A stretch of 64,000 bases of DNA, from positions 230,069-294,068 of the forward strand of contig JASMLR010000002.1 in assembly GCA_030748575.1 (NCBI GenBank). The letters are read 5' to 3'. The notes below the pieces were generated by a model. That model worked only from the letters and a program-made list of their open reading frames with translations, did no database searches and was not told the DNA's origin. Position 1 is the first letter of the stretch. Every line of letters starts with the position of its first letter. The position numbers were made by a program, and so were the translations under genes. The DNA comes from Phycisphaerales bacterium. GTDB lineage: Bacteria > Planctomycetota > Phycisphaerae > Phycisphaerales > SM1A02. Shown here one piece after another: positions 8,577 through 17,781 of this stretch.

Positions 8577-11500
8577 TCACGGCGAGCATCCGAAGTCGGC
8601 GATTGCTTCCAGCAGATCGTCGACGTCGAACTCGGTGCCGAAGCCATTGATGATGTGAAGGATGTCGTCCACATCGGTGTCTCCGTCACCATCGGCGTCG
8701 CCGGTGCAACCGCTGTCGCACTCGTCCGGCACGCCGTTGCCGTTGGCGTCTTCGCTGGTGCCGTTGGCGATATCACACGCGTCGGGCATGTGGTTGCCAT
8801 TGCAGTCCTGCTCACCCTGATAGGTGGCAGTTGCGCCGGCAGCCTGTTGCCAGACTTCGCCTGCGGCGTTGCGGCCCTGCAGGAGGGCGTCGAACATGAT
8901 CTCCGAGCTCAGGCTCATGGTCGTGAGCCGTGCGACCCAGACGCCATGCCGCTGGTCACAGTTCTGATCTGTGTATCCAGCCGCTGCGCCAGCGGGGTCG
9001 TCCGGGATGATGAACCAGACGCCGTTGTCAGCGCTGACGTCACCACCGGCTTCGAAGTTGTCCCAATCGATGCCAATGTCATTCAGACCGTTGGCCGGAT
9101 AGGGGTATCCGCTCGCATCGATCGAACCGATGCCGACGCGGCTGTCCCATTCCAGATCGGGCGCCAACTCATAGAACTCGGGGTTCACGCCGAGGCTCGT
9201 CGGCCCGCCATACCCGTCCTGATAGAAGGACGTGCTGCTGGTGAGCGTCTTCAGTTGAGCCTCGTTGCCCGCGACGGCGTCCAGACGCCAGCCCGCGGGA
9301 AGGTCGACAAAGATGTCGATGGTGTAGTGGGGCTGATCGAGGGCCGTGAGATCCACGCCGACGATGCTCCACGTCACGGTGACGTCGTCACCGCCGCCTG
9401 TGTCGCAGGGGTTCGACGCGCAGGTCGTGCCGTTGCCCTGGTAGGTCCCTTCGATCGCGAGGCACTCGACCTCGGTCAACGAACCGTAGCAGTTGGTGCC
9501 GACACAGCAGGCGCCCGTCTCAGGCGTGCCACAGGGGTCGGGATCGCACGGTGCGTCGTCGCCCTGATAGGTGCCGCCCTTGAGCGTGCACTCGGTCTCG
9601 GTCATGGTGTAGCAGACGCCCGCAATGCAGCAGCCGCCGGTCGCCGGAGCGGCGCACGGATCGGGAGAGCACGGGACGCCATCACCCTGATAGACGCCGT
9701 TGCCTGAGTAGCACGCCGCTTCAGTGACGTAACTGCAAGCGCCGTCAATGCAGCAAGCGCCCTGCACGGGCTGGTCGAGATCGGCGTCGATCGTCAGTGT
9801 GCCGGCACCAGTTGCGGCCTGCCAACCGCCGAGGCGGATGTAGTAGCTCTGGCCGCCTGTGACGGTCACATTGTCGATCTGTGAGTGGTAGTCCTGACAG
9901 CCTGTGCTGTCGCCGTAGTCGCCGTTGCAAGCGATCTGGACGAGGCTGCTGCAGGAAGAACCTTCGTAAATGACGAGCGACGTGTCATAGGAGGACGTAT
10001 CGCACGTGTGGAACGTGGCGGTTCCGTCTGCCGCCGGGGTCCAGACAAACCACTGATCGGGGCTTCCCAACCAGTCGAGATAGGTGCCCTCGCACTGGGT
10101 CTCATCTGGATCGCCGTAGCCACTGTCCGACATGGTGGACGTGTCAAACGGGTTGCCGCCTTCGTTGGCGACGACTGCATCGCTGCAGGTGTCACCTTCG
10201 CCGCCGCCGCCGCCGCCGCACGGGTTCCCGGTGCAGTCGGTGCCGTCGCCCTGGTAGGTGCCGCCAAAGCTGGAGCAGTCCGCCGGGGTCGCGATGGCGC
10301 AATCCGTGCCAATGCAGCAGGCGCCTTCAGCGCCGCCACCACCGCAGGGATCGCCACTGCAGTCGGTGTTGTCACCGAGGTAGGTGCCGCCCGATGAAGT
10401 GCAGTCGGCTTCGGTGGTGACGCTGCAAGCGGTCCCGATGCAACATCCGCCGAAGACGTCGTCACAGACGCAGTCGCCGCCGTCGCAATTGAACTCGGCG
10501 CAGTTGAGATAGATCGGCACGCCGTTCCATGTATAGGTTCCGTCGTCGCAATAGCCGTCGCCGACCCAGTAGTCCGGGCAGCAGTTGCCATTGCAGTCCT
10601 CAATCTCACCTGCGGGGCAGTCGCCGCCGCCGCCACCGCCGCCTGCGCAGACGTCGTCCCGGACGGTGACGAATCCCGCCTTGTCAATGCGGGTGCCGTA
10701 GTTCTCGCAACTGTAGGAGCAGTGCGTCACCACACCGATGATCTCACCGTTGTAGAGGATCGAGGAACCGGAGTTTCCGTAGGTGACGTCCAGGTTGTAG
10801 TAGAGCGTGTCGGAGTCGGTGCCGTCGAGCGGGCCGTCGCAGAATTGCTGAACCTGGCTGCGGACACACTGGTCGTCGACCCCGTAGCCATTGACGGTCA
10901 AATTGCCCGATCCGGGCACACTGCTGGCGATATTGACGAAGGCGCCGTACCGCTCGTAGGGTGTCTGGCCGTCGCTGTTGGTGCCGGCCTTGACCGCTCC
11001 GTAATCGTTGCCGACGCCGCCGTCGACACCGTCGAGGCCCGTGATCGGGAACTGGTCAGCGACCGGCGGGTTGTTCGTGGAGCAGTTGCTGTTCGAGTCG
11101 GGGACGTTGAACTGAAGGACGTCGCCCGAGGACAGGCAGTGTCCCGCCGTGACGAAGCACGACTCCGCGTTGTACATCGTGGCACTACAGCCGGTCGGGT
11201 ACAGGCGGGCGAAGCGGTTGTCACTGGACGGCACGCGGTCATCGGCGCCGCAGATGCCGCATCCATCTCCCCGGTCGGAGTCGACGGCCTCCCACGTGGC
11301 GGTGTCGATGGAGAGCTGGTTGGTCGTCAGACCACCGGCCACAACCTCGACACGCACCGAATTGCCATTGAAGTAGGCGGAGGTGTTGTTCCACATGGCA
11401 AGGGTGCTGGAGTCGAGTTCCTGCACCTCGCCGTCGCGGAGGCTGGTGACGCGAATGAACGAGTCGGTGCCCAGTTTCGTGTCGTCGCCAAAGTACAACC

Positions 11501-11717
11501 GCAGCCAGGCCGCGTTGCCGACGGACACGACGTCGTCATAGACGACCGCCGGGGCCTTGCTCGAGTTCTCAAGATCGAGCCCGCGGGCTCCGATCCACGC
11601 GTGGTTTCCGACCGGCCAGTTGAGGGTGTCGCCCTCATCCGAGGCAGCAGTAACTGCGCCCATCGGAACCACGACCAAGGCTGCCGAAACGGCAGCGTAT
11701 GCGAGACATTTACTCAT
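8577..11717 (-). CDS. Large secreted trypsin-like serine protease with five Cys-rich repeats and dockerin-like/calcium-binding-like C-terminus
   Basis: Signal MSKCLAYAAVSAALVVVPMGAVTA; ESCFVTAGHC and TYGNSGSSILYNGEIIGV active-site-like motifs; five CCxGxxC...GGTYQGDGTxC repeats; DANGNGVPDEC and DADGDGDTDVDDILHIINGFG tail. Confidence 0.85.
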   Translation of the reverse strand: MSKCLAYAAVSAALVVVPMGAVTAASDEGDTLNWPVGNHAWIGARGLDLENSSKAPAVVYDDVVSVGNAAWLRLYFGDDTKLGTDSFIRVTSLRDGEVQELDSSTLAMWNNTSAYFNGNSVRVEVVAGGLTTNQLSIDTATWEAVDSDRGDGCGICGADDRVPSSDNRFARLYPTGCSATMYNAESCFVTAGHCLSSGDVLQFNVPDSNSNCSTNNPPVADQFPITGLDGVDGGVGNDYGAVKAGTNSDGQTPYERYGAFVNIASSVPGSGNLTVNGYGVDDQCVRSQVQQFCDGPLDGTDSDTLYYNLDVTYGNSGSSILYNGEIIGVVTHCSYSCENYGTRIDKAGFVTVRDDVCAGGGGGGGDCPAGEIEDCNGNCCPDYWVGDGYCDDGTYTWNGVPIYLNCAEFNCDGGDCVCDDVFGGCCIGTACSVTTEADCTSSGGTYLGDNTDCSGDPCGGGGAEGACCIGTDCAIATPADCSSFGGTYQGDGTDCTGNPCGGGGGGEGDTCSDAVVANEGGNPFDTSTMSDSGYGDPDETQCEGTYLDWLGSPDQWFVWTPAADGTATFHTCDTSSYDTSLVIYEGSSCSSLVQIACNGDYGDSTGCQDYHSQIDNVTVTGGQSYYIRLGGWQAATGAGTLTIDADLDQPVQGACCIDGACSYVTEAACYSGNGVYQGDGVPCSPDPCAAPATGGCCIAGVCYTMTETECTLKGGTYQGDDAPCDPDPCGTPETGACCVGTNCYGSLTEVECLAIEGTYQGNGTTCASNPCDTGGGDDVTVTWSIVGVDLTALDQPHYTIDIFVDLPAGWRLDAVAGNEAQLKTLTSSTSFYQDGYGGPTSLGVNPEFYELAPDLEWDSRVGIGSIDASGYPYPANGLNDIGIDWDNFEAGGDVSADNGVWFIIPDDPAGAAAGYTDQNCDQRHGVWVARLTTMSLSSEIMFDALLQGRNAAGEVWQQAAGATATYQGEQDCNGNHMPDACDIANGTSEDANGNGVPDECDSGCTGDADGDGDTDVDDILHIINGFGTEFDVDDLLEAIADFGCSP

Positions 11718-11884
11718 TGATACAGACTCCTCTCCTAAGGGGCTTGGGTGGTCCCCGCCCACGCCAACCCTACCACAAGCGGCGATGGTGACAACCCCGT
11801 TATTGGGATGGGGGGGCCTGTAGAGAGGCGTTGGAGGCCGTACCTGATACGCTCCCACCCACGCGATACGGAGGTGTTGGACCC

Positions 11885-12787
11885 ATGGGTGTGATTCCAG
11901 CGGGGGTCGGTTTTGAGGAGTTTGTCGGGCGGCTGCATCCCTTGCTGCTGCACTTTCCCCTTGCCCTGCTGATGGTGGCCGCCGGCGTTGAGGTGGTCCG
12001 CTACATGTGCGGAAGGCGGGAGGAGCCCTCCCAGGCCGGCACGGTCTGCCTGTGGGTGGGGCTGGTGACCGGCGTGCTGGCGGTGTGGGCCGGCTGGGAA
12101 CTGGCGGAGTTTGAGGGGGAGTCCGGGACGCTGGTTGGTCTGCACCGGTGGACCGCGGTGGCCGCCATGGCTGTCGCCGCCGCTGCGGCGGGGGCGTGGA
12201 TCATGCGTCGGACGCGGGGTCGGGACTGGACCGGAGCGCACGTCTCGCTGCTGTTGGTGGCGGCCGTGCTCGTGGGAATCAGCGGGCACTTCGGGGCTGA
12301 AATGAAGTGGGGCGATGACTGGCTGACCAGGCCCTCAGCGTCGGAGCCGCCCCCTGTGGCCGCCCCGACCGGCACCGTCGGATGGGCCGATGTGTCCCCG
12401 ATTCTGGCGGCCCACTGCGAGAAGTGTCACGGACCCAAGCGGCAGAAGGCGGGCCTTCAGTTGGTGCCGTGGAAGGCCATCTTTGCGGCCGACTCGGCCG
12501 AATGGGTCGTTGCGCCAGGCGATCCAGCGGGCAGCCTTCTGCATACGGCCATCACGCTTCCGGCCTCCGAAGAGGGCGCTATGCCCCCGGAGGACAAGGC
12601 CGAGCCGCTCACGTCCGGACAGATCGACCTGCTGAGCCGGTGGATTCAGGATGGGGCGCTCGGGCCAGACGGAGCCATCCCGCCAGCCGCTGGCCAGGCA
12701 GGTCCTCCGGAGGCCCCTCCAGCAGACCCGCCGGCCGAAACGCCGCAGAAGCCCGACGCCGCTGCGGCGGCTGGAGCGGGCCTGTGA
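11885..12787 (+). CDS. DUF2231-like membrane protein fused to Planctomycete-type cytochrome c domain
   Basis: HPLLLHFPLALLMVAAGVEVVRY N-terminal membrane domain; CEKCHGPKRQKAGLQLVPWKAIF...VVAPGDPAGSLL...MPPEDKAEPL. Confidence 0.8.
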   Translation: MGVIPAGVGFEEFVGRLHPLLLHFPLALLMVAAGVEVVRYMCGRREEPSQAGTVCLWVGLVTGVLAVWAGWELAEFEGESGTLVGLHRWTAVAAMAVAAAAAGAWIMRRTRGRDWTGAHVSLLLVAAVLVGISGHFGAEMKWGDDWLTRPSASEPPPVAAPTGTVGWADVSPILAAHCEKCHGPKRQKAGLQLVPWKAIFAADSAEWVVAPGDPAGSLLHTAITLPASEEGAMPPEDKAEPLTSGQIDLLSRWIQDGALGPDGAIPPAAGQAGPPEAPPADPPAETPQKPDAAAAAGAGL

Positions 12788-12981
12788 TCCGCGGCGGCCT
12801 GGGTCTGGCCGGCGTGATGGTGGCCTGTCTGACCTGTGGCTGTGGACCGGAGCAGGAGGATCCGCTGCAGGGCAGCCGGGACGCGTGGAAGGCCCAGCAG
12901 CAGACGCATCAGGAAGCCCTGCGGGAGGCGCAGCGGCAGCAGGCCGAACTCATGCGGGACCTTGGCGTGGGCGGGCCGTGA
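12784..12981 (+). CDS. Small putative lipoprotein (GTG start)
   Basis: VIRGGLGLAGVMVACLTCGCGPEQEDPLQGSRDAWKAQQQ...; start overlaps upstream stop (GTGA). Confidence 0.5.
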   Translation: MIRGGLGLAGVMVACLTCGCGPEQEDPLQGSRDAWKAQQQTHQEALREAQRQQAELMRDLGVGGP

Positions 12982-13392
12982 GTGACACGCGTTCTGGAGG
13001 TTGAGGTTCCGGGCCGCGGGCTGCACGAGGTGACGGACCGTGTTCAGGCCGAGGTCCACGCATCCGGCGTCAACGATGGGGTGTGCACGGTGTTCATTCA
13101 ACACACGTCTGCGAGTTTGACCGTGCAGGAGAATGCGGATCCGTCGGCGCGGCGTGACCTGGAAGCGTGGCTTGAGCGGTCCGTACGAGAGGACGACGCG
13201 GCCTGGACGCACGTGGCAGAAGGTCCGGATGACATGCCGGCGCACGTGCGATCCATGCTGACCGATGTGTCGCTGTCCATCCCGATCGGGGGAGGCCGCC
13301 TGATGCTGGGCACGTGGCAGGGAATCTATCTTTGCGAGCACCGCCGCAGCCCGCACCGAAGGCGGATCGCGGTGAGCATCATTTCGGAGTGA
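12982..13392 (+). CDS. YjbQ/UPF0047 family protein
   Basis: 136 aa; VFIQHTSASLTVQENADPSARRDLE and GGGRLMLGTWQGIYLCEHR motifs; GTG start. Confidence 0.93.
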   Translation: MTRVLEVEVPGRGLHEVTDRVQAEVHASGVNDGVCTVFIQHTSASLTVQENADPSARRDLEAWLERSVREDDAAWTHVAEGPDDMPAHVRSMLTDVSLSIPIGGGRLMLGTWQGIYLCEHRRSPHRRRIAVSIISE

Positions 13393-13405
13393 GCGGGAGA
13401 CGCGT

Positions 13406-13585
13406 ATGACACAACGAGCCGTCATTCAACTGCTGGTGTTCATCGGCATCCTTGTGCTCCTCAACGCCGCCTTCGGGATTTTCGGCGTGCATGAGCACAT
13501 TGACATCGTCGGGAGCATCATCCTGACGATCGTGCTGTCCTTCGGACTGACCGTGCTGCTGGGCCGACGAACCCCGAAACGCTGA
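13406..13585 (+). CDS. Small hydrophobic membrane protein, 59 aa (missing from the supplied ORF track)
   Basis: MTQRAVIQLLVFIGILVLLNAAFGIFGVHEHIDIVGSIILTIVLSFGLTVLLGRRTPKR. Confidence 0.55.
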   Translation: MTQRAVIQLLVFIGILVLLNAAFGIFGVHEHIDIVGSIILTIVLSFGLTVLLGRRTPKR

Positions 13586-13590
13586 TCGGA

Positions 13591-13986
13591 CTACAGCCGG
13601 TCGATGAGGTCGTGGAGATCTTTCTTGACGGCCTGCCGCGCGTTCGGGCCGAGTTTCTCCATGATCTCGGTCAGTTCAATGAATCGTGCCCGCACCTGCT
13701 CAGGGCGAAGCCCGGAGGCGGCGATCCGGGTGTACGGCGCCGCCACGCGGGTGACAACGCGTTTGGTCTTGGCGGGCCGTCGGCCTCGCTTGGCCTTGAT
13801 GCCAAACTTCTTGAATGCCTTGTTGATGGTGAGCATGGAGCACCCGAGCTCACTGGCAATCTCTTTCTGCGTCTTGCCGTCCTGCTCGTACAGCTTGCGA
13901 AGAACGGACTCGTCGTGCCAGAGTTTGGAAGCGCCGGATCGCGCGTTGGCGGTGGGCATTTTCTTGAGAACCTTTGACTTGCTCAC
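13591..13986 (-). CDS. Helix-turn-helix DNA-binding protein
   Basis: DESVLRKLYEQDGKTQKEIASELGCSMLTINKAFKKFGIKAKRGRRP HTH; GTGA overlap with upstream redoxin gene. Confidence 0.65.
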   Translation of the reverse strand: MSKSKVLKKMPTANARSGASKLWHDESVLRKLYEQDGKTQKEIASELGCSMLTINKAFKKFGIKAKRGRRPAKTKRVVTRVAAPYTRIAASGLRPEQVRARFIELTEIMEKLGPNARQAVKKDLHDLIDRL

Positions 13987-14564
13987 GATGCATCTCCGCA
14001 GCATGGACCGCATGATTTCCACTTGATGTTGCACCCGATCGAGGGTGACTGCTGCCCGGCGGGCGGGCGACCTTCCGAGACAGCCTCCAGCGCCTTGCGA
14101 AGGTCATTGCCGGTGACCGGGCTGCCGTCGCCGGGTCGACTTGCGTCCAGTTGGCCCCGATAGACGAGCGTTCCGGATGGTCCGTACAGAAAGAAGTCGG
14201 GCGTGCAGGTGGCATCAAACGCCCTCGCTACGTCCTGTGATGCGTCAAAGAGGTACGGAAACGTCAGCCCGTAGGTTTCTGCGAACGCCGGCATGTGGCT
14301 CGGGTCGTCCTCCGGGTACGTGGCCGCGTCATTGCTGTTGATGCCCACCACGCCCATGCCTCGCTCGGTCCACTCCGCACCCAGCCGGCCGAGTTCGGCC
14401 GCGACGTGCACGACGAACGGGCAGTGATTGCACATGAAGATGACGAGCGTTCCCGCCGGTCCCTGAAGGGCATCCGAGGCGTGGGCAATCCCGGCGCCGT
14501 CCGGGAGCGTGAAACTCGGCATCGGTGTGCCGAGTTGGACCATGCTGGAGGGGGTTCTTGCCAT
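13983..14564 (-). CDS. Redoxin (AhpC/TSA, thioredoxin-like) family protein
   Basis: LGTPMPSFTLPDGAG...LVIFMCNHCPFVVHVAAELGRLGAEW...GINSNDAATYPEDDPSHM. Confidence 0.88.
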   Translation of the reverse strand: MARTPSSMVQLGTPMPSFTLPDGAGIAHASDALQGPAGTLVIFMCNHCPFVVHVAAELGRLGAEWTERGMGVVGINSNDAATYPEDDPSHMPAFAETYGLTFPYLFDASQDVARAFDATCTPDFFLYGPSGTLVYRGQLDASRPGDGSPVTGNDLRKALEAVSEGRPPAGQQSPSIGCNIKWKSCGPCCGDAS

Positions 14565-14687
14565 CGGGGTGCTGCCTGCGCTCCCCGGAGACAGAGAAGC
14601 ATACCAGACCGCCGGCCGCGCACGGCCACTGCTACCATGCCCCGCTCTCACACAGTGGCCCTCTCGGGCTTGGAGCAGTACACGTCC

Positions 14688-15884
14688 ATGAAGATTCATG
14701 AGTATCAGGCGCGGGCGTTGTTGGCCGGCGCAGACATCCCCGTGCCGGATGGCGACATGGTGACAACGGTTCAGGACGCCGTCGCGGCGGCCGAGCGACT
14801 CAGTGCTGACGGTCCGCCGGTCATGGTTGTCAAGGCGCAGGTTCATGCCGGCGGGCGTGGCAAGGCCGGATTCGTGAAGGTTGTTCGCACCGTGGACGAA
14901 GTGCGAGAAGCTGCTGAGTTCATGCTGGGCAATCGGATGGTGTCCCCGCAGACACCTCCGGAAGGGCTGGAAGTCGACCGACTGCTGGTGGCGGCCGGCG
15001 TGGATATTGAGCGAGAGATCTACCTTGCCATCACAACGGACCGAAACCGCCGAACGAACACGCTGATTGCCTCGGCGGAAGGCGGCGTGGAAATCGAGCA
15101 GGTCGCAGCCGAGCGGCCCGACGCCATTCTCAGCGTGCCGATGCACCCTCTGGATGGCCTGTGCCCGTTTCAGGCGCGTGATCTGGCGTTCGCACTCGGA
15201 CTTCAGGGCCGTCAGGTGCGGCAGTTCACCACGCTGGCGATGAATCTGGCCCGACTCTTCATGGAGTCCGACGCGTCGCTTGCGGAAATCAACCCGCTGG
15301 TGGTGACACCCGCGACCGATGATGCGCCCGACGGTCAGGTCATTGCGATCGACGCCAAGTTCAACTTTGACGACAATGCGCTGTTTCGCCAGCAGGCGAT
15401 TGCCGAGCTGTTTGATCCCAAGGAAGAAGATCCGGACGAACTGCGGGCGCGAGAGGCTGGACTCAGCTTCGTTGCGCTCGATGGCGACATCGGGTGCCTG
15501 GTCAACGGCGCTGGGTTGGCGATGAGTACGATGGACATCATCAAACTCCACGGTGGTGCGCCAGCGAACTTTCTGGATGTCGGCGGCGACGCCAGCCAGG
15601 AGGCCGTGACGGAGGCGTTCCGCATCATTCTGGCCGAGGCGTCGGTCAAGGGGGTGCTGGTGAACATCTTCGGCGGGATCATGCAGTGCGATCGGATTGC
15701 CCGGGCCATCGTTGCGGCCGCCGAGGAGGTCGGCTTCGAAGTGCCGCTGGTTGTCCGGCTGGAAGGCACCAATGTCGACGCGGCCCGGGAGGTCCTGGCC
15801 GAGGCTCAGGAGCGTTTGCCGACGATGCGGACGGCGACCGATCTTGGCGACGCAGCCCGGCAGGTGTGCGCGGCGGTGGCCTGA
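14688..15884 (+). CDS. sucC: Succinyl-CoA ligase (ADP-forming) beta subunit
   Basis: MKIHEYQARALLAGADIPVP; KAQVHAGGRGKAGFVK; NGAGLAMSTMDIIKLHGGAPANFLDVGG; VNIFGGIMQCDRIA. Confidence 0.95.
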   Translation: MKIHEYQARALLAGADIPVPDGDMVTTVQDAVAAAERLSADGPPVMVVKAQVHAGGRGKAGFVKVVRTVDEVREAAEFMLGNRMVSPQTPPEGLEVDRLLVAAGVDIEREIYLAITTDRNRRTNTLIASAEGGVEIEQVAAERPDAILSVPMHPLDGLCPFQARDLAFALGLQGRQVRQFTTLAMNLARLFMESDASLAEINPLVVTPATDDAPDGQVIAIDAKFNFDDNALFRQQAIAELFDPKEEDPDELRAREAGLSFVALDGDIGCLVNGAGLAMSTMDIIKLHGGAPANFLDVGGDASQEAVTEAFRIILAEASVKGVLVNIFGGIMQCDRIARAIVAAAEEVGFEVPLVVRLEGTNVDAAREVLAEAQERLPTMRTATDLGDAARQVCAAVA

Positions 15885-15889
15885 GCAGC

Positions 15890-16555
15890 ATGCTGCTGCT
15901 CTTCGACATCGACGGGACGCTGCTGAAGACGGGCGGTGCCGGTGTTGCCGCATTTGCCCAAGCAGGGCAGCACCTGTACGGATCGGCGTTCAGCCTCGAC
16001 GGAATTCAACTCGCCGGACGTCTTGACCGGCACATTCTTGCCGACGCATTGCAGGCATGCGGCCACCCTCGCTGTGATCACGCGTCCTTTCTGGATGAGT
16101 ACAGGCGACGCCTGTCTGCCGGGCTCGACGCCGGCGCGTGGGAGAGTAGGCCCCTGCCAGGCGCCCGAGCCTTGGTCGAGATGGCGCACACGCATCCGGA
16201 CTGGACGTGCGGTCTCCTGACCGGAAACTGGTCCGAGACCGGGACGCTCAAGCTTCAGGCCGCGGGCTTTGATCTGACCCACTTTGTCGTTCGGGCCTGG
16301 GCCGGAGACGGATCGGATCGCCCCGGTCTGGTGCGTGCTGCGCTGAGTCGGTGGGGTGGAGCCGGGGATGACGCGGTGGTCATCGGGGATACCCCGCACG
16401 ACGTGCACTGCGGCCAGGCGCACGGGTGTAGAACCATCGGTGTGACGACCGGACCGTTCGGGCGGGCTGAATTGGAGGCCGCGGGGGCTGATCTGGTCGT
16501 GGATGACCTGACGGACACGGCTCGTCTTACCGCGTGGTTGGAGATGGATCGATGA
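15890..16555 (+). CDS. HAD-family hydrolase
   Basis: MLLLFDIDGTLLKTGGAG; VVIGDTPHDVHCGQAHGCRTIGVTTG. Confidence 0.9.
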   Translation: MLLLFDIDGTLLKTGGAGVAAFAQAGQHLYGSAFSLDGIQLAGRLDRHILADALQACGHPRCDHASFLDEYRRRLSAGLDAGAWESRPLPGARALVEMAHTHPDWTCGLLTGNWSETGTLKLQAAGFDLTHFVVRAWAGDGSDRPGLVRAALSRWGGAGDDAVVIGDTPHDVHCGQAHGCRTIGVTTGPFGRAELEAAGADLVVDDLTDTARLTAWLEMDR

Positions 16556-17781
16556 CCCCTCTGGTGGGGCCGACGCCGGGCAGTAGCCGCATTGAGGCCC
16601 TCGATGTACTTCGAGGCGTTGCCGTTCTGGGGATTCTGCTGCTCAACGTCCGGACGTTTGCGTTGGCCTCATCCTCCTACGCGGCCCCGGTGTACGGAGG
16701 CGGCGAGACCGCGGTTGACATGGCGGCCTTCATCGCAGTGCAGGTGCTGGGCGACCTCAAGTTCATGGCGATCTTCTCGTTTCTGTTCGGTGTCGGCATC
16801 GTGCTGTTCACCGAGCGGGCCGAGGCGGCGACCGGCCGGAGCGGCGGCATCTGGTACCGCCGCATGGCCTGGCTGCTCGTCATCGGGCTGTGCCACGGGT
16901 GGCTCCTGTGGTGGGGAGACATTCTGGTGGCCTATGCGCTCTGTGGCATGCTGCTGTATCCAGCGCGGCGCGCCCCGGTATGGGCGCAGGCCGCTGGTGG
17001 GGTGTGCATGCTGCTCGTGGGAAGCGGCGTGTGGTGGGCCCTTGGGGCGCTCATCGCTCTGGGCGGGCCTGAGGCGGCCGCCGAGTTTCTTCCGACCGCT
17101 GAGGGGCTTGAGGCGGAACACGAGGCGTGGAGCGGCAGTTGGCTGGACCAGACGCCGGCCCGGATCGAGCTGACCGTCAAACTGGAGACGGCCGCCTTCT
17201 GGCTGTGGGAACTGTGGCGGTGCGGCGGCCTGATGCTGCTTGGCATGGCTGTGTGGCGGGCGAGATGGTGGCAGCGGGGGCGGTCCAGGGCGGCGTGCCT
17301 GGCGGTGGCCGTGATCGGGTTGGCGATCGGCGCGCCGCTGACCATCTACGGCGTGCTTCAGGCCGACGCGGTGCAGTGGCGGGGGGTCGACTTCGTCTTC
17401 GGCCTGAGTCTCTGGAACTACTGGGGGAGTCTGGGTGTGGCCGCGGGCTGGGCGGGTCTGGCATTGCTGCTCTCCCAGATACGGGCTCTTGAGCTGCTTC
17501 GGCGCGTGCTTGCCGCGGTCGGCCGCATGGCCCTGACCAACTATCTGGCGCAGAGCCTGCTGTGCGGCGTCTTCTTCTACGGGTGGGGGTTGGGGTGGTA
17601 CGGGCATCTCGGGTACGCGTCGCAGTTGATCGTCGTGGCGGCGATCTGGGCCGCGCAGTGTCTGTGGTCTCCGGTGTGGCTCGCGTGCTTCCGCTTTGGT
17701 CCGATGGAGTGGCTCTGGAGGTCGCTGACCTATTGGCGGCCGCAGCCGATGCGCCGAGGGACGCTACCATCGGCGGCGTGA
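16552..17781 (+). CDS. DUF418/YeiB-like integral membrane protein
   Basis: SRIEALDVLRGVAVLGILLLNVRTFA; multiple TM segments; ATGA overlap with upstream CDS. Confidence 0.85.
   Translation: MTPLVGPTPGSSRIEALDVLRGVAVLGILLLNVRTFALASSSYAAPVYGGGETAVDMAAFIAVQVLGDLKFMAIFSFLFGVGIVLFTERAEAATGRSGGIWYRRMAWLLVIGLCHGWLLWWGDILVAYALCGMLLYPARRAPVWAQAAGGVCMLLVGSGVWWALGALIALGGPEAAAEFLPTAEGLEAEHEAWSGSWLDQTPARIELTVKLETAAFWLWELWRCGGLMLLGMAVWRARWWQRGRSRAACLAVAVIGLAIGAPLTIYGVLQADAVQWRGVDFVFGLSLWNYWGSLGVAAGWAGLALLLSQIRALELLRRVLAAVGRMALTNYLAQSLLCGVFFYGWGLGWYGHLGYASQLIVVAAIWAAQCLWSPVWLACFRFGPMEWLWRSLTYWRPQPMRRGTLPSAA

Noticed and set aside
10199-10220. Short CCG trinucleotide runs in the protease gene
   Set aside because: Encode poly-Gly linkers between domains; not an independent repeat element
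8553-11720. Long plus-strand ORFs (384 aa and 332 aa) opposite the secreted protease
   Set aside because: Minus-strand frame has signal peptide, active-site motifs and repeats; plus-strand frames are compositional shadows
13983-15953. 656-aa minus-strand ORF extending the redoxin upstream
   Set aside because: Upstream part is antisense to sucC; the redoxin start is taken as the ATG at 14564
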